Source: Candidatus Wolframiiraptor gerlachensis (GTDB lineage: Archaea; Thermoproteota; Nitrososphaeria_A; Caldarchaeales; Wolframiiraptoraceae). Taken from it: DNA of 64,000 nt. The stretch is taken from contig JAJPCT020000022.1 in NCBI GenBank assembly GCA_021323375.2, positions 38,411 to 102,410 of the forward strand, given 5' to 3'. The position numbers and the translations under genes are program-made. Below the pieces are notes generated by a model, which had not been told where the DNA came from, did no database searches, and worked only from the letters and a program-made list of their open reading frames with translations. The first letter of the stretch is position 1; every line of letters starts with the position of its first letter. Below are positions 24,388 to 33,832 of this stretch, one piece after another.

Positions 24388-26883
24388 ATGGGTCAGACAC
24401 GCCTCGACGATCACATTCATCGCGATATCTACTTCTTGATCGGCTGCAGCTATGATGGTAAGACTGGGAAAGCCTATCTCAAGCTCTTAAACCCCGAGAC
24501 CCAGGAGGTCAAGCTGGTATATGATGAGAGCGATCATAAGCCATACTGCTATGTCAAGGAGCCCATTGAGGAGGTTAGGAGGCTGGGGTTGCCCGGCGTC
24601 GTGGACCTTACCCGTGAGAAAAAATATGATCTGCTCAGGGATCAGGAGGTTGAGCTGACGAAGATAATCGCAAGTGATCCTCTCGCGATAGGTGGAGGTA
24701 GTAACTCGATAAGGGAAAAGATAAGGGCGTGGGAGGCCGATATACCGTATCACCTCTGCTACCTCTATGACGCGGGACTTACGCCATGCATGCCATACAC
24801 TCTAGCGGATAATAGGCTACGCGAGTTCCTGCCAAGTGATGAGAAGATTAGGGATATTGTGGAGAGGGTCTTCGGCGACCTCCCAGACGATGAGAAGAAG
24901 CTACTAGCAGAGTGGATAAGCCTCTTCGAGGCAGATCAGCCGACATTCAAGCATCTCTCAATGGATATAGAGGTCTTATCACCGGTCGCGACTAGGGTTC
25001 CATCCCCGAGCAAGGCTCGAGATAAGATTGGGACGATATCATTCGTTGGAAGCGATGGTAGGAGGGAGGTTTACCTGTTAAGGACACCAAAGCTTGGAGA
25101 GGTCTCAAACACTGATCTCTACGAGGTTAAAGTATACGATGATGAGGCTGAAATGCTCAGGGACGCCTTTGAGGTCATCAAACAATACCCGGTGCTAGCG
25201 ACATTTAATGGCGATGACTTCGACCTACCATATCTCAGGCATAGAGCTGAGGTTCTCAAGATACCGAAGGAGCAGATCCCGATAACGTTGGGAAAGGAGG
25301 GTGCCTCACTGAGACATGGTGTGCACATAGATCTCTATAAATTCTTCATGAATCGAAGCATACAGGTCTATGCCTTCGATAACAAGTATAGGGAGCATAC
25401 GCTCGAGGCCGTGGCCCAAGCTATACTCGGCAAGGGGAAGATCGCGATAGAGAAGCCCATAGGAGAGCTATCTGGGGAGGAGCTTGCGAGATACTGCTTC
25501 CAAGATGCTCTCCTAGTCCATGAACTCCTTACTATGGATAATGAGCTCGTGCTCAAGCTCCTAGTAGTCCTCTCGAGGATAAGCAGGATGCCGATAGAGG
25601 ATGTCTGCAGGCACGGCGTATCGGGGTGGATTAAGAGCCTCCTCTACTTCGAGCATAGGAGGAGGGGATACCTGATACCGAGACATGATGAGCTCATCGA
25701 GGAGAAGGGAGTAATCTCGACGAGAGCCATAATTGAGGGGAAGAAGTATAGGGGGGCGATAGTCGTCGAGCCCGTCCCCGGAGTACACTTCAACGTAACA
25801 GTTCTGGACTTCTCATCCCTCTATCCATCGGTCTTGAAGGAGTGGAATCTCAGCTATGAAACCACCAGATGCCCACATCCCGAATGCAGAGATAATATCG
25901 TCCCGGAGACAAGCCACTGGATATGCAGGAAGAGGAGGGGGATCCAGAGCGAGGTGATAGGATGCCTTAGGGATATTAGGGTTAGATGGTATAAGCCAAA
26001 GAGCTCGGATAAGAGCCTGCCAGAGAACCAGCGGAGATGGTATGGCGTTGTCCAGAGAGCTCTCAAGGTCTTCCTAAACGCGGCTTATGGCGTCTTCGGC
26101 TTCGAGGATTTCCCACTATACTGTCCCCCAGTGGCTGAGAGCACGGCTGCGATAGCGAGATACGCCTTCAAGAGGACTGTTGAGAAAGCGATAGAGCTAG
26201 GGATCCAGGTGCTATACGGGGACACGGACAGCCTCTTCATCAAGACAAGCGATGAGGCGCTGATAAACGAGCTGGTATCATGGGTCAAGAAGGAGCTAAA
26301 GCTAGACCTAGAGCTCGATAAGAGATACAGGTATGTTGTCTTCTCACAGAGGAAGAAGAACTATCTCGGCGTCACAGATAAGGGCGTTGTCGATGTCAAA
26401 GGCCTCACCGGAAAGAAGTCACATATCCCCAAGTTCATAAAAGACGCGTTCGAGGAGATGCTGAAGATACTTCAGGAGGTTGAGAATGAGGAGGACTTCG
26501 AGCGCGCTAAGAAGAGGATCGAGGAGCTCGTGAGAGCTAAGTATCAGGCCTTGAAGAGGGGCGAATACAACTTGGAGGACCTATCATTCCAAGTCATGTT
26601 ATCTAAGAGTGTGGAGAGGTATGTGAAGACTACGCCGCCTCATGTAAAGGCCGCTAGAAAGCTCATAAGCCGCGGAATATCAGTCGTCCCAGGAGACATA
26701 ATATCATATGTCAAGACGAAGGATAGCGATGGCGTAGAACCCCTAGAATTCGCCAGGAAAGATCAAGTAGATGTCGACAAATACATCGAATACCTACTAT
26801 CAACATTCGAGCAAGTCCTTGACGCGCTCGGAATAGATGTAAACAAGATAACCGGCGTGACAAGCCTCGAGTACTTCATCTAG
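24388..26883 (+). CDS. polB: Family B DNA polymerase
   Basis: An 831-residue replicative-type polymerase with proofreading. Exo I is S-M-D-I-E near 191, Exo II is F-N-G-D-D-F-D-L-P and Exo III is Y-C-F-Q-D. The polymerase motifs are A (D-F-S-S-L-Y-P-S, near 473), B (K-V-F-L-N-A-A-Y-G, near 560) and C (Y-G-D-T-D-S, near 609). All three catalytic carboxylates are present. A loop after motif A contains two C-x4-C-like pairs (C-P-H-P-E-C and C-R-K-R-R) that may bind metal. A TATA-like CTATATTA about 32 nt upstream suggests a leaderless transcript. The gene is monocistronic. Confidence 0.96.
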   Translation: MGQTRLDDHIHRDIYFLIGCSYDGKTGKAYLKLLNPETQEVKLVYDESDHKPYCYVKEPIEEVRRLGLPGVVDLTREKKYDLLRDQEVELTKIIASDPLAIGGGSNSIREKIRAWEADIPYHLCYLYDAGLTPCMPYTLADNRLREFLPSDEKIRDIVERVFGDLPDDEKKLLAEWISLFEADQPTFKHLSMDIEVLSPVATRVPSPSKARDKIGTISFVGSDGRREVYLLRTPKLGEVSNTDLYEVKVYDDEAEMLRDAFEVIKQYPVLATFNGDDFDLPYLRHRAEVLKIPKEQIPITLGKEGASLRHGVHIDLYKFFMNRSIQVYAFDNKYREHTLEAVAQAILGKGKIAIEKPIGELSGEELARYCFQDALLVHELLTMDNELVLKLLVVLSRISRMPIEDVCRHGVSGWIKSLLYFEHRRRGYLIPRHDELIEEKGVISTRAIIEGKKYRGAIVVEPVPGVHFNVTVLDFSSLYPSVLKEWNLSYETTRCPHPECRDNIVPETSHWICRKRRGIQSEVIGCLRDIRVRWYKPKSSDKSLPENQRRWYGVVQRALKVFLNAAYGVFGFEDFPLYCPPVAESTAAIARYAFKRTVEKAIELGIQVLYGDTDSLFIKTSDEALINELVSWVKKELKLDLELDKRYRYVVFSQRKKNYLGVTDKGVVDVKGLTGKKSHIPKFIKDAFEEMLKILQEVENEEDFERAKKRIEELVRAKYQALKRGEYNLEDLSFQVMLSKSVERYVKTTPPHVKAARKLISRGISVVPGDIISYVKTKDSDGVEPLEFARKDQVDVDKYIEYLLSTFEQVLDALGIDVNKITGVTSLEYFI

Positions 26884-26998
26884 CAGGTATAACGCTTAAG
26901 AGAGGAGACGACAATCTCCCCGCAAAGTCTTAGTGAATTATTGTTAAAAGATTTTGTCCCATGATATTTATCTCGCTTCTCCTTGAGGATTTTGATGG

Positions 26999-27643
26999 AT
27001 GCTACGGGTGGAGTGTATTCCTGTTGGCAGGCTGCTGTCAAATTCGTATCTGCTTTGTGATGCGGGAAGCGGGGAGGGGATAATAATTGACGCGGGAGAT
27101 GATGCTGAGAGGATTATCAGGATTGTTGAGATGAATGATGTTGAGGTTAAGGGGATCTATCTAACCCATGGCCACTTTGACCACGTGCTAGCTGTTAGGG
27201 AGTTGAGAGAGAGGCTTGGATGCGGCTTCTACATCCATGAGAAGGATGCAATGATCCTCTCGCGGGTTCCTCTTGACGCGAAATACTTCCTAGATCTTGA
27301 TGTTGATCCGCCGCCCGAACCTGATGGGTGGGTGTTCGACGGCCAGATCATACGCGTCGGAAGCCATAAGGTTAGAGTTATCCACACGCCGGGCCATACT
27401 TCGGGAAGCGTCTGCTATCTGGCTGGAGAAGCCATCTTCACCGGAGATACACTCTTCGCGGGATCTATAGGGAGGACGGATCTGCCCGGCGGAAGCCTCC
27501 AAGATCTACTAAACTCAATAAGCACCAAGATCCTAAGCCTACCCGACCATTACGCCGTTTATCCCGGCCATGGACCATCATCAACAATAGGTGCCGAGAG
27601 GAGGCTGAATCCATTCTTAAGATGGATAGGGGATTGGCGGTAG
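26999..27643 (+). CDS. Metallo-beta-lactamase-fold hydrolase (glyoxalase II-like)
   Basis: A 214-residue MBL protein. The metal site is T-H-G-H-F-D-H near 60, H-T-P-G-H-T near 130, G-D-T-L-F near 150 and P-G-H-G near 190. This is the glyoxalase II/persulfide dioxygenase-like branch, acting on thioesters or related substrates in the cytoplasm. The N-terminus (N-S-Y-L-L) is intact and the length is typical of the short subfamily. The exact substrate cannot be assigned. Confidence 0.88.
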   Translation: MLRVECIPVGRLLSNSYLLCDAGSGEGIIIDAGDDAERIIRIVEMNDVEVKGIYLTHGHFDHVLAVRELRERLGCGFYIHEKDAMILSRVPLDAKYFLDLDVDPPPEPDGWVFDGQIIRVGSHKVRVIHTPGHTSGSVCYLAGEAIFTGDTLFAGSIGRTDLPGGSLQDLLNSISTKILSLPDHYAVYPGHGPSSTIGAERRLNPFLRWIGDWR

Positions 27644-27656
27644 ATCTTGCGAGATT

Positions 27657-28715
27657 CTAGCTCCTGATCTCACATATCGGGTTCTCAGATTCCACGAAGA
27701 GATCTAGGGCCAGCTGCGCCATCCTCTGGACTATTGACTGTATTACGATGAACACGGTCTCGGCTTGGGCGATTAATGCTATCAGCTCCCTATCCTTCAA
27801 GGGGGCCTCCTCCATCTCCTCTCTTAGGATCCCTGCTAGATGCTCCTTGGGGAGGCTTAGGATTGAGTGTGTCTGCTCCAGATCCAGTGAGAGATAGGCG
27901 TTGATTGCCCCATCAACGAGCCGCGAGGACTCATCAAGCGCCCTTCTCAAGCCATTATACACTGTGGAATTTGACCACATCTTCTTGCCCACCTGCGATA
28001 TCCACTTAGCGAACTCTAGGAGAACCTCAGCCAAGGAGTCCATCAAATTCTCTAGTAGTATCAGGGAGTATATGTGCGGCGGGTTTCGGAGCTTTAGAAA
28101 CCTCCCAAGCTCCCTCCTCCTGAAGTAGGTTACCATGAGCCTAGTATGTAATTGGAGGAGCTCGCTGACACGCCGCCTCAAAGTCTCGAGATATGGTATT
28201 AGGTCATATCTCCCTGTCTCGAGGAAGCTTGAAAGAGTGTTGAGCATCTCCGAGACTAGGATATAGCTCCGTTTAATGAGGTCGTCTGCCGGGAAGCGGG
28301 AGTAATCGAGGACATTCCGGAGAATGAGCTCGGAGTTTTGGCCCTGCTCAAGCTCAAAGCCCGGAAGACCCTCGATCAAGCCCTCCAAGCCCCTAGACAG
28401 CTCATGAATCGGGCTCCTGGAACATGTTACCTGGATTATGTCATAGCCAACCCTATAGCCCGCTAAAACGATAGCCCCAAGCTGCTCGAGGTCTCTACAT
28501 AGATCGGCATTTAGCCTACAAAGACTCCTCCTCAGCCTAGCCTCAGGCGGGCTTAGCCTAAGACTGCCATCAACCCCCTCAATTATCTCCAAGACGTCGC
28601 CGGGCTTCAACCCCATTTTAATAACCCAATTCTTTGGGAGTGATATGGAGAAGCTGGCCCTACCGACCACTTGGAGCCTGCGGAAAACCCTTTCTTCAAG
28701 CTCTCGCCTCATCAT
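27657..28715 (-). CDS. AbrB-PhoU regulatory protein
   Basis: A 352-residue protein. Residues ~10-55 form an AbrB/SpoVT-type swapped-hairpin DNA-binding domain (S-F-S-I-S-L-P-K-N-W, G-L-K-P-G-D-V-L-E-I). The rest is helical and resembles paired PhoU three-helix bundles. This combination is common in archaea and is generally annotated as a phosphate-uptake regulator. No phosphate transporter is nearby, so the regulon is unknown. It is divergent from a small zinc-ribbon gene. Confidence 0.8.
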   Translation of the reverse strand: MMRRELEERVFRRLQVVGRASFSISLPKNWVIKMGLKPGDVLEIIEGVDGSLRLSPPEARLRRSLCRLNADLCRDLEQLGAIVLAGYRVGYDIIQVTCSRSPIHELSRGLEGLIEGLPGFELEQGQNSELILRNVLDYSRFPADDLIKRSYILVSEMLNTLSSFLETGRYDLIPYLETLRRRVSELLQLHTRLMVTYFRRRELGRFLKLRNPPHIYSLILLENLMDSLAEVLLEFAKWISQVGKKMWSNSTVYNGLRRALDESSRLVDGAINAYLSLDLEQTHSILSLPKEHLAGILREEMEEAPLKDRELIALIAQAETVFIVIQSIVQRMAQLALDLFVESENPICEIRS

Positions 28716-28795
28716 CTCTACTTACTTTATGTAGAAAATGATAGATAAGGTTTATTTAGAGGGAGAGATGAGCTCATGCGGGGTGAAGGGTCGGG

Positions 28796-29041
28796 ATGCT
28801 GTTCCTGGATAACAAGCCTCAGATGTCCCTGAGGAGAAGCTATGCTAATGGCTACAAGTACTGCTCTAGGTGCAGGATATACTATCTCACGGACAGTGTT
28901 AGATGCCCATACTGCGGGATCCTGTTGAGGAATTCGCCGAGGAAGAAGAAATCCCTGAAGAATGCGAAGGTCGTTAAGGTTGCAAATGATATTCTAAAGG
29001 AAGCTGAGAAGGTCGAGATAGAGGTAAAAACAAAGGCCTAA
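28796..29041 (+). CDS. Small zinc-ribbon protein
   Basis: An 81-residue protein with one zinc ribbon: Y-C-S-R-C and, 14 residues later, C-P-Y-C (about residues 23-43). A basic, lysine-rich helix follows. The architecture suggests a nucleic-acid or ribosome-associated factor. An internal ATG at 28823 is another possible start and would remove nine residues. No specific family was recognised. Confidence 0.65.
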   Translation: MLFLDNKPQMSLRRSYANGYKYCSRCRIYYLTDSVRCPYCGILLRNSPRKKKSLKNAKVVKVANDILKEAEKVEIEVKTKA

Positions 29042-29207
29042 GACAGCATAAATCCAGCATCACAAAGACTATTCAACGATCGGGCACCTATATAGCCTAT
29101 GTCAAGTCTTTAAAGTTTAAGCCCACATCATACTTTTACACATACTTCTCAATAGCCCCCCTTCTTCATCATTTAATCTGCAATGATTAAGAACAGGTTT
29201 TTGATAG

Positions 29208-30017
29208 ATGCCGCTTATGCCGCTGCACGCTTATTCGACGATGTTCTATACTTGTCTGCCGCCGTTAAAGGCTATCGAGAGGATTATGAATCATGGTCTA
29301 TTGGCTGAGCTCTCCTATGATAACCTTGCCATCCTTGGAGGAGCGTTTATGGAGGACATGTATATCGTCGAGCTTCTCAGGGTGTCGAGCGATCTTAGAG
29401 GCCACATTAGAGCCATCCACATGCCTTATGATGAGCTTGATCCCCAGAGAGCATTAAGTGAGCCCGGATATAGGAGGTTCTTTAAGTGGCTTAACTTGGC
29501 TCGAAGGCTTGAGATTGGGCTCGCGGTCATCCATACGCTGAGAATTGATAGAGGCCATGAGAATGCCTTGAGGCTGAATCTCGAGTTCTTGGAGGGGATC
29601 GTCGAGGAAGCTGAGGAGAGCGGGATCGTGGTGGCTGTGGAGAATAGATTGGAGAGGGCATGGTACGGCTCAAGTCCACGTGACCTGCTCGCGATAATAG
29701 AGGGTCTCGGCGGGAGGGTGAGGATATGCTTGGATCTGGGTCATGCACATATAAATGGTAATCTTGAGGAGTCCTTGCAGGCGCTGGGCAGGCACATGGC
29801 CGCCATGCACGTGCATGATAATGACGGGGTTAAGGATCTGCATAAGCCGCCCTACACCGGGACCATAAGATGGAGCCTGGTAGAGAACTGGATAACAAGG
29901 GTGAGGTTCGATGGAGTCCTCGTATTCGAGGTCTCATGTAAGGGCGATATACAGACATGTGATAGGCTTGTCGAGGAAGTGAAGTCCTCGCCCATAGCCA
30001 ATATCCAGCCGCGATAA
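29208..30017 (+). CDS. AP endonuclease 2-like TIM-barrel protein (sugar isomerase/endonuclease superfamily)
   Basis: A 269-residue (beta/alpha)8 protein. The metal-site features of the xylose isomerase-like/endonuclease IV superfamily are present: H-M-P-Y near 65, V-I-H-T near 108, A-V-E-N near 145, C-L-D-L-G-H-A-H near 178, M-H-V-H-D-N near 205 and a late V-F-E-V. These could serve either DNA AP-site cleavage or sugar isomerisation. Length and loops are closer to uncharacterised sugar phosphate isomerase/epimerase proteins than to classical Nfo. Two TATA-like tracts lie in the upstream gap. Confidence 0.75.
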   Translation: MPLMPLHAYSTMFYTCLPPLKAIERIMNHGLLAELSYDNLAILGGAFMEDMYIVELLRVSSDLRGHIRAIHMPYDELDPQRALSEPGYRRFFKWLNLARRLEIGLAVIHTLRIDRGHENALRLNLEFLEGIVEEAEESGIVVAVENRLERAWYGSSPRDLLAIIEGLGGRVRICLDLGHAHINGNLEESLQALGRHMAAMHVHDNDGVKDLHKPPYTGTIRWSLVENWITRVRFDGVLVFEVSCKGDIQTCDRLVEEVKSSPIANIQPR

Positions 30018-30131
30018 GGGGTCAGTGCTGGGAGCAACAGGCATCAATCAATCAGTGGAGGTCTCATCATCCCCAAAACCCGTATATAACCTGTCGGAGG
30101 AGGTTAAAGATCTTACCACTCAATCTTTCAG

Positions 30132-31010
30132 CTAAGTGCTTGATTTTCTGAGACTCCTTGTAAGAGCCAGTAATACGATTGCTAGAATTATGAGAGCCGT
30201 GGAATTTAACGCTAAAACCATCAACATCATCTGCTCCATGTATTGAGATCCATTTTGTGAGAATGTTTCTTGAGCAATGTTATCAGCCCTCTGTGGGGGG
30301 AGATTCACCATGCATGCGGAGAAGATCTTCATGTAGTTGCCTGACGTATCTACGGACTCTGGGCTCAGCTTCTTCGAGCTAATGACGAGATAGAATTCCT
30401 CACCAGAGATTATTGGGAAATCTTGCGTGAACACGTTGATATCATTTATGAAGAATCTGATGACCCCCCTATTATTTACCTCCGAGTAAATCGCCTTGAG
30501 GGTATAGGTCTTCTCAACCCCGATGGGTATATTCTCAAGCCTGAACTCCTTGAAGAACTCCGGTATCCTCGGCGACTGGATGTATCCATTGATCGTGGAT
30601 GACTTCTGCCTTATGACGAAGCCGAACTCATCCCCAGTAAAGACCCTTGTATCATCCGTGACGAATATCGCGAACTCGTCTCTATCACTCTGCGACGGGT
30701 TCTCGATGTATAGGCTGATCCTGGCTGATAGGGCGAAGGTCTTTCCAGCCTCGATAGCCTTGAGGGACAGCGCGTCTTGGTAGACGTTTGAGGCTCTGCT
30801 ACCCGTGAAGACATAATGGTCGCCATTGAATGATGGTAGGGGCCCGGCCGTGTTATACCACTTAAAGTTCCGATCATACGCTGTTGTCGTGTCGAGGCAT
30901 AGGTCTCTAAGCTGATTATCCCCGTGGGCCATGGGCATAATGATGAGGAGTGATAGAGCAAGTAGTAGGATCAGCCTAGCTCGCGACAATCTCCACACGC
31001 TGCCTCTCAA
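30132..31010 (-). CDS. Membrane-anchored extracellular beta-sandwich protein paired with GT2 synthase
   Basis: A 292-residue protein with a signal peptide (about 8-30, ending near A-H-G). The extracellular domain of ~215 residues is rich in beta strands and has features of a jelly-roll carbohydrate-binding or concanavalin-like domain (Y-V-F-T-G-S-R, T-Y-T-L-K-A-I-Y-S, F-Y-L-V-I-S-S). There is a single C-terminal membrane helix (~260-283) with basic residues after it. The gene overlaps the 3' end of the GT2 synthase by 35 nt, so the two are probably translated together. A role in handling the polysaccharide on the outside is inference. Confidence 0.6.
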   Translation of the reverse strand: MRGSVWRLSRARLILLLALSLLIIMPMAHGDNQLRDLCLDTTTAYDRNFKWYNTAGPLPSFNGDHYVFTGSRASNVYQDALSLKAIEAGKTFALSARISLYIENPSQSDRDEFAIFVTDDTRVFTGDEFGFVIRQKSSTINGYIQSPRIPEFFKEFRLENIPIGVEKTYTLKAIYSEVNNRGVIRFFINDINVFTQDFPIISGEEFYLVISSKKLSPESVDTSGNYMKIFSACMVNLPPQRADNIAQETFSQNGSQYMEQMMLMVLALNSTALIILAIVLLALTRSLRKSST

Positions 31011-32790
31011 TGCTTATCGGCTCCCTTATATCATCATCCTTCCTTATGACCTCGAAGCCCTTTGGAGGTCTTATGAGGGCATACCATGGCGCGAGGGCCT
31101 CGAGCACCATCCCGCCGATTATCGCGGCTATTTTCCTGAATTTTCCCGCTAAGCTGCCATTCCTTTCCCGGCCGGCGATATAGATCTCATTTAAGCCGTA
31201 TCCGGCTGAATAGTAGCGGTATAGCGAGTACCATGTGAAGCCTGCTATGAAGCCTGAGCCGGGAAATAGTCCCCCAGTTGGGTGTATAAGCGCTAGGATG
31301 AATGCCATGAGGGAAGGTAATCCCGAGAGCCAGCTAACCATGCCGTATAGGGCTGTAAGGCGAAACCTAGGCTTGATCCTCTTATCGCGTATTATCTGCA
31401 TGGCTCCATAAGCCCATCGCCTCCTCTGCTTTAGGAGGCCCCTCGCTGATAGGGGCGGCTTCTCGTAGCCGAAGCCCTTCAAAATCGTTTTTCCGGGCTT
31501 ATGCTTCTGCCACATCATTAAGCCGAACATCCAGTCCTCCGTCCTCACATCGCCGAAATCCCACCCTATACCCACCTCTATATCCGCCCTCACTAGCAAG
31601 TGTGAGCCATGATGGCCGAATGAGAGCTTTCCATTAGTCTTCGTAGTAAAGAGTATCCTGAAGTCGTCATAGCTTCGAGAAGGCTCTTGGGCCCTTGATG
31701 GAGTATATGTCAGCGAGTCCGAGTAGTTTATCACCCCGGCCGCGTAAATATCGTTTTCATCGGCGTTTGCTATGTAATCCATAATACCGAGGACCGTATC
31801 TTCACCTACCTTGGTCTCATCGTCCTGATGGTATATCCAAGTGTCCCGATTCGCCAACCCCTCCTCGACCAACACCTTATGAGCGTAAGTTAACGCCCTC
31901 GCCTTGTAGCGTGTCCCATTAGGCGTGCTGAAATCCCGTGGTACGATGATTATCCTCGAGCCCATCGAGGCTAGCTTCTCATATTCCTCCAAGTTCGCCT
32001 CATAATCCTCCTGCTCACAGACTATCCACTGGGAGATCCTGACAGCCTTGCCGTAGTTCAGCTCAAATATGTCCTTCCAGAAGATCACGGATTCGGCGCT
32101 TGTCTTGACTGTGCTGAAACTCCCGCTCTTAGTCGGGAGAATGAAGATCACATGCTTCCCCCTCAAGCGGTCAATATTCCTTGAAAAAGCCCTCTCATCC
32201 AGCAGAAAGTCCTCCTTCTTGAATGAGAGGTAGCCGATGTTCTGGAGCATGAGATGCGGCGTGCCTATCAGCCAGCTATACTTCATCACATGAATCGGCA
32301 TGCTTAGCGGTGATGTGAGGATGGGCACTCCGGAGATCACGGAGCCAACTAGAAAGGAGAAGCCGAGCATGTCTATTAGATGAGCGTGCTTCACCCCAAA
32401 GATCTTCTCGATGGATCGATTATAATTTTGTACGGTGTATTGTAGGAATATCGGTGCGTTGTTATTATGGCTTCCGTTATCCAGCTGATACTCTTTAAAA
32501 TTATTGACTCCGCCGCGGTTGTTTAGCAGGATCATGGTCGCGGCCATGGAGAAGAGCGATAAGTCCATGAGCATTATTATCGAGGCTAGGGGAGCACCTC
32601 TCACAAGCCCATAAAATCCCTCGAAGACGGAATTCACATAAAGCGACCAAGGCCTGAGATAGGGCAATCCATCCGTTATTAAAAGCGCTGGAACAAGAAT
32701 TGAGGTCAGCAATATCGCGAAATTCCAGAAAAGCGCCCTAAAAACTAGCTTAAACAGGTTTCCACAACCCTTACGAACCACTTTTTTCAA
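30976..32790 (-). CDS. Processive family 2 glycosyltransferase (polysaccharide synthase-like)
   Basis: A 604-residue membrane protein. Two N-terminal helices (~15-85) precede a cytoplasmic GT-A domain with D-D-E-T-K near 325, an E-D-W motif near 425 and Q-R-R-R-W near 460. The D...DxD...ED...QxxRW set defines processive GT2 enzymes such as cellulose, hyaluronan and chitin synthases. Further membrane helices follow. Here the second acidic motif reads D-D-E rather than D-x-D. It would build and extrude a cell-surface polysaccharide; the sugar is unknown. TATAACCCAGTTATA, a perfect palindrome at 32809-32823, overlaps the likely promoter. Confidence 0.8.
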   Translation of the reverse strand: MKKVVRKGCGNLFKLVFRALFWNFAILLTSILVPALLITDGLPYLRPWSLYVNSVFEGFYGLVRGAPLASIIMLMDLSLFSMAATMILLNNRGGVNNFKEYQLDNGSHNNNAPIFLQYTVQNYNRSIEKIFGVKHAHLIDMLGFSFLVGSVISGVPILTSPLSMPIHVMKYSWLIGTPHLMLQNIGYLSFKKEDFLLDERAFSRNIDRLRGKHVIFILPTKSGSFSTVKTSAESVIFWKDIFELNYGKAVRISQWIVCEQEDYEANLEEYEKLASMGSRIIIVPRDFSTPNGTRYKARALTYAHKVLVEEGLANRDTWIYHQDDETKVGEDTVLGIMDYIANADENDIYAAGVINYSDSLTYTPSRAQEPSRSYDDFRILFTTKTNGKLSFGHHGSHLLVRADIEVGIGWDFGDVRTEDWMFGLMMWQKHKPGKTILKGFGYEKPPLSARGLLKQRRRWAYGAMQIIRDKRIKPRFRLTALYGMVSWLSGLPSLMAFILALIHPTGGLFPGSGFIAGFTWYSLYRYYSAGYGLNEIYIAGRERNGSLAGKFRKIAAIIGGMVLEALAPWYALIRPPKGFEVIRKDDDIREPISIERQRVEIVAS

Positions 32791-32925
32791 CGAATCATCT
32801 CCAACTCCTATAACCCAGTTATACTACCTGCTGGCACTATAAAAGGATTGAAAAAGCCTCCCAGCTCCTAGGGGGCATGGAGATCTTCATAAGACCCATT
32901 TACTGGAGCATTAATTGAGGGCCTC

Positions 32926-33420
32926 ATGGTGGGCTGGAAGGAGGAGCTTAGGCGGATTATCGAGGGCTCGCTTGCTGGCGAGGGGGATCTGATGCTGATC
33001 GGTATAGGCAATCCGCTTAGAGGGGATGATGGAGTGGGAGTCGAGATCGTGAGAATTTTAATGCAATCCTTGAGAAATGAGAAGGTGAAGGTGCTTATTG
33101 TGGAGGATAGGGTTGATCTTATACCGAGAATGCTAAGGGACGTGAATCCTAGGATAATCCTGATCTTTGATGCAGCGGATTTCGGGGGCAGCCCCGGGGA
33201 GATTAGGATCATGAGCCCGGATGAAGCATCTGGGAAGACAACATCGACACATGATATGCCATTGAATCTTATGCTGAGGCTTGCGGAGAAAGACGCGCCA
33301 GCATACGTTCTGGGAATACAGGTGGAGACCTTGGAATTTGGAAGAGGCGTTAGCCCGGCGGTTAAGGCGGCGGCGGACGAGATTGCAAACTTCCTATTAA
33401 ACCTCCTCGCTAGGTTATGA
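32926..33420 (+). CDS. hycI: [NiFe]-hydrogenase maturation endopeptidase
   Basis: A 164-residue HycI/HybD-family protease that removes the C-terminal peptide of the large subunit after nickel insertion. G-I-G-N-P-L-R-G-D-D-G-V-G is the family signature near residue 26. The nickel-sensing ligands are the nearby Glu, the Asp in D-A-A-D-F-G near 83 and the His in T-H-D-M-P near 106. It is the first gene before the hydrogenase operon and on the same strand. A TATA-like tract lies between it and the next gene, so the operon also has its own promoter. Confidence 0.88.
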   Translation: MVGWKEELRRIIEGSLAGEGDLMLIGIGNPLRGDDGVGVEIVRILMQSLRNEKVKVLIVEDRVDLIPRMLRDVNPRIILIFDAADFGGSPGEIRIMSPDEASGKTTSTHDMPLNLMLRLAEKDAPAYVLGIQVETLEFGRGVSPAVKAAADEIANFLLNLLARL

Positions 33421-33458
33421 TATTACCGCGTTATGAGCTCTACATGTGTGGAGACTAA

Positions 33459-33467
33459 ACTTAAATT
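33459..33467 (+). promoter_or_regulatory. TATA-like box before the hydrogenase operon
   Basis: The AT-rich ACTTAAATT tract is centred about 25 nt before the ATG at 33488. This is consistent with a leaderless transcript beginning at the A subunit. Confidence 0.4.
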
Positions 33468-33487
33468 TGGGTTACCAAGTTATAGTG

Positions 33488-33826
33488 ATGATCTTTATGG
33501 AGGATCTTGTGATCGCACTTATCGTTACATTTCTCGTGGTCCTCGGCCTCTATCTTCTTGGTGGTAGGCTTTCTGTTAAGGCTCCTAAGAGTAGGATGAA
33601 GCTTGAGCCTTATGCTTGTGGTGAGAGCCTTCCTCCCGCTAGGAGCCCGGTGAGGTTGCTGTTTTTCAACTTCGCTGCATTATTCATGGTTTTTGATGTT
33701 ATCGCGCTCTTCCTCGCATTCACGATAAATGTCCCACCTGCGTATAAGCCGGGTATAATCAGCCTCCTCCTAATCTATGGGCTCGTGCTCGGGATAGCTA
33801 TCCAGCTACTGGGAAGGAGGAGATGA
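33488..33826 (+). CDS. nuoA: Complex I-like subunit A (NuoA/NdhC family)
   Basis: A 112-residue membrane protein with three helices and the family signature K-x-E-P-Y-A-C-G-E in the loop after helix 1; in complex I this loop lies at the quinone-site/membrane-arm interface. R-L-L-F-F-N-F-A-A-L-F-M-V-F-D-V follows, also typical. The start was taken at 33488 from the promoter position; an upstream in-frame ATG would add 14 residues. Subunit A belongs to complex I and Fpo, and classical group 4 hydrogenases (Ech, Mbh, Hyf) lack it. Its presence beside a hydrogenase-type catalytic subunit is unusual. Confidence 0.88.
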   Translation: MIFMEDLVIALIVTFLVVLGLYLLGGRLSVKAPKSRMKLEPYACGESLPPARSPVRLLFFNFAALFMVFDVIALFLAFTINVPPAYKPGIISLLLIYGLVLGIAIQLLGRRR

Positions 33827-33832
33827 GCTTAG

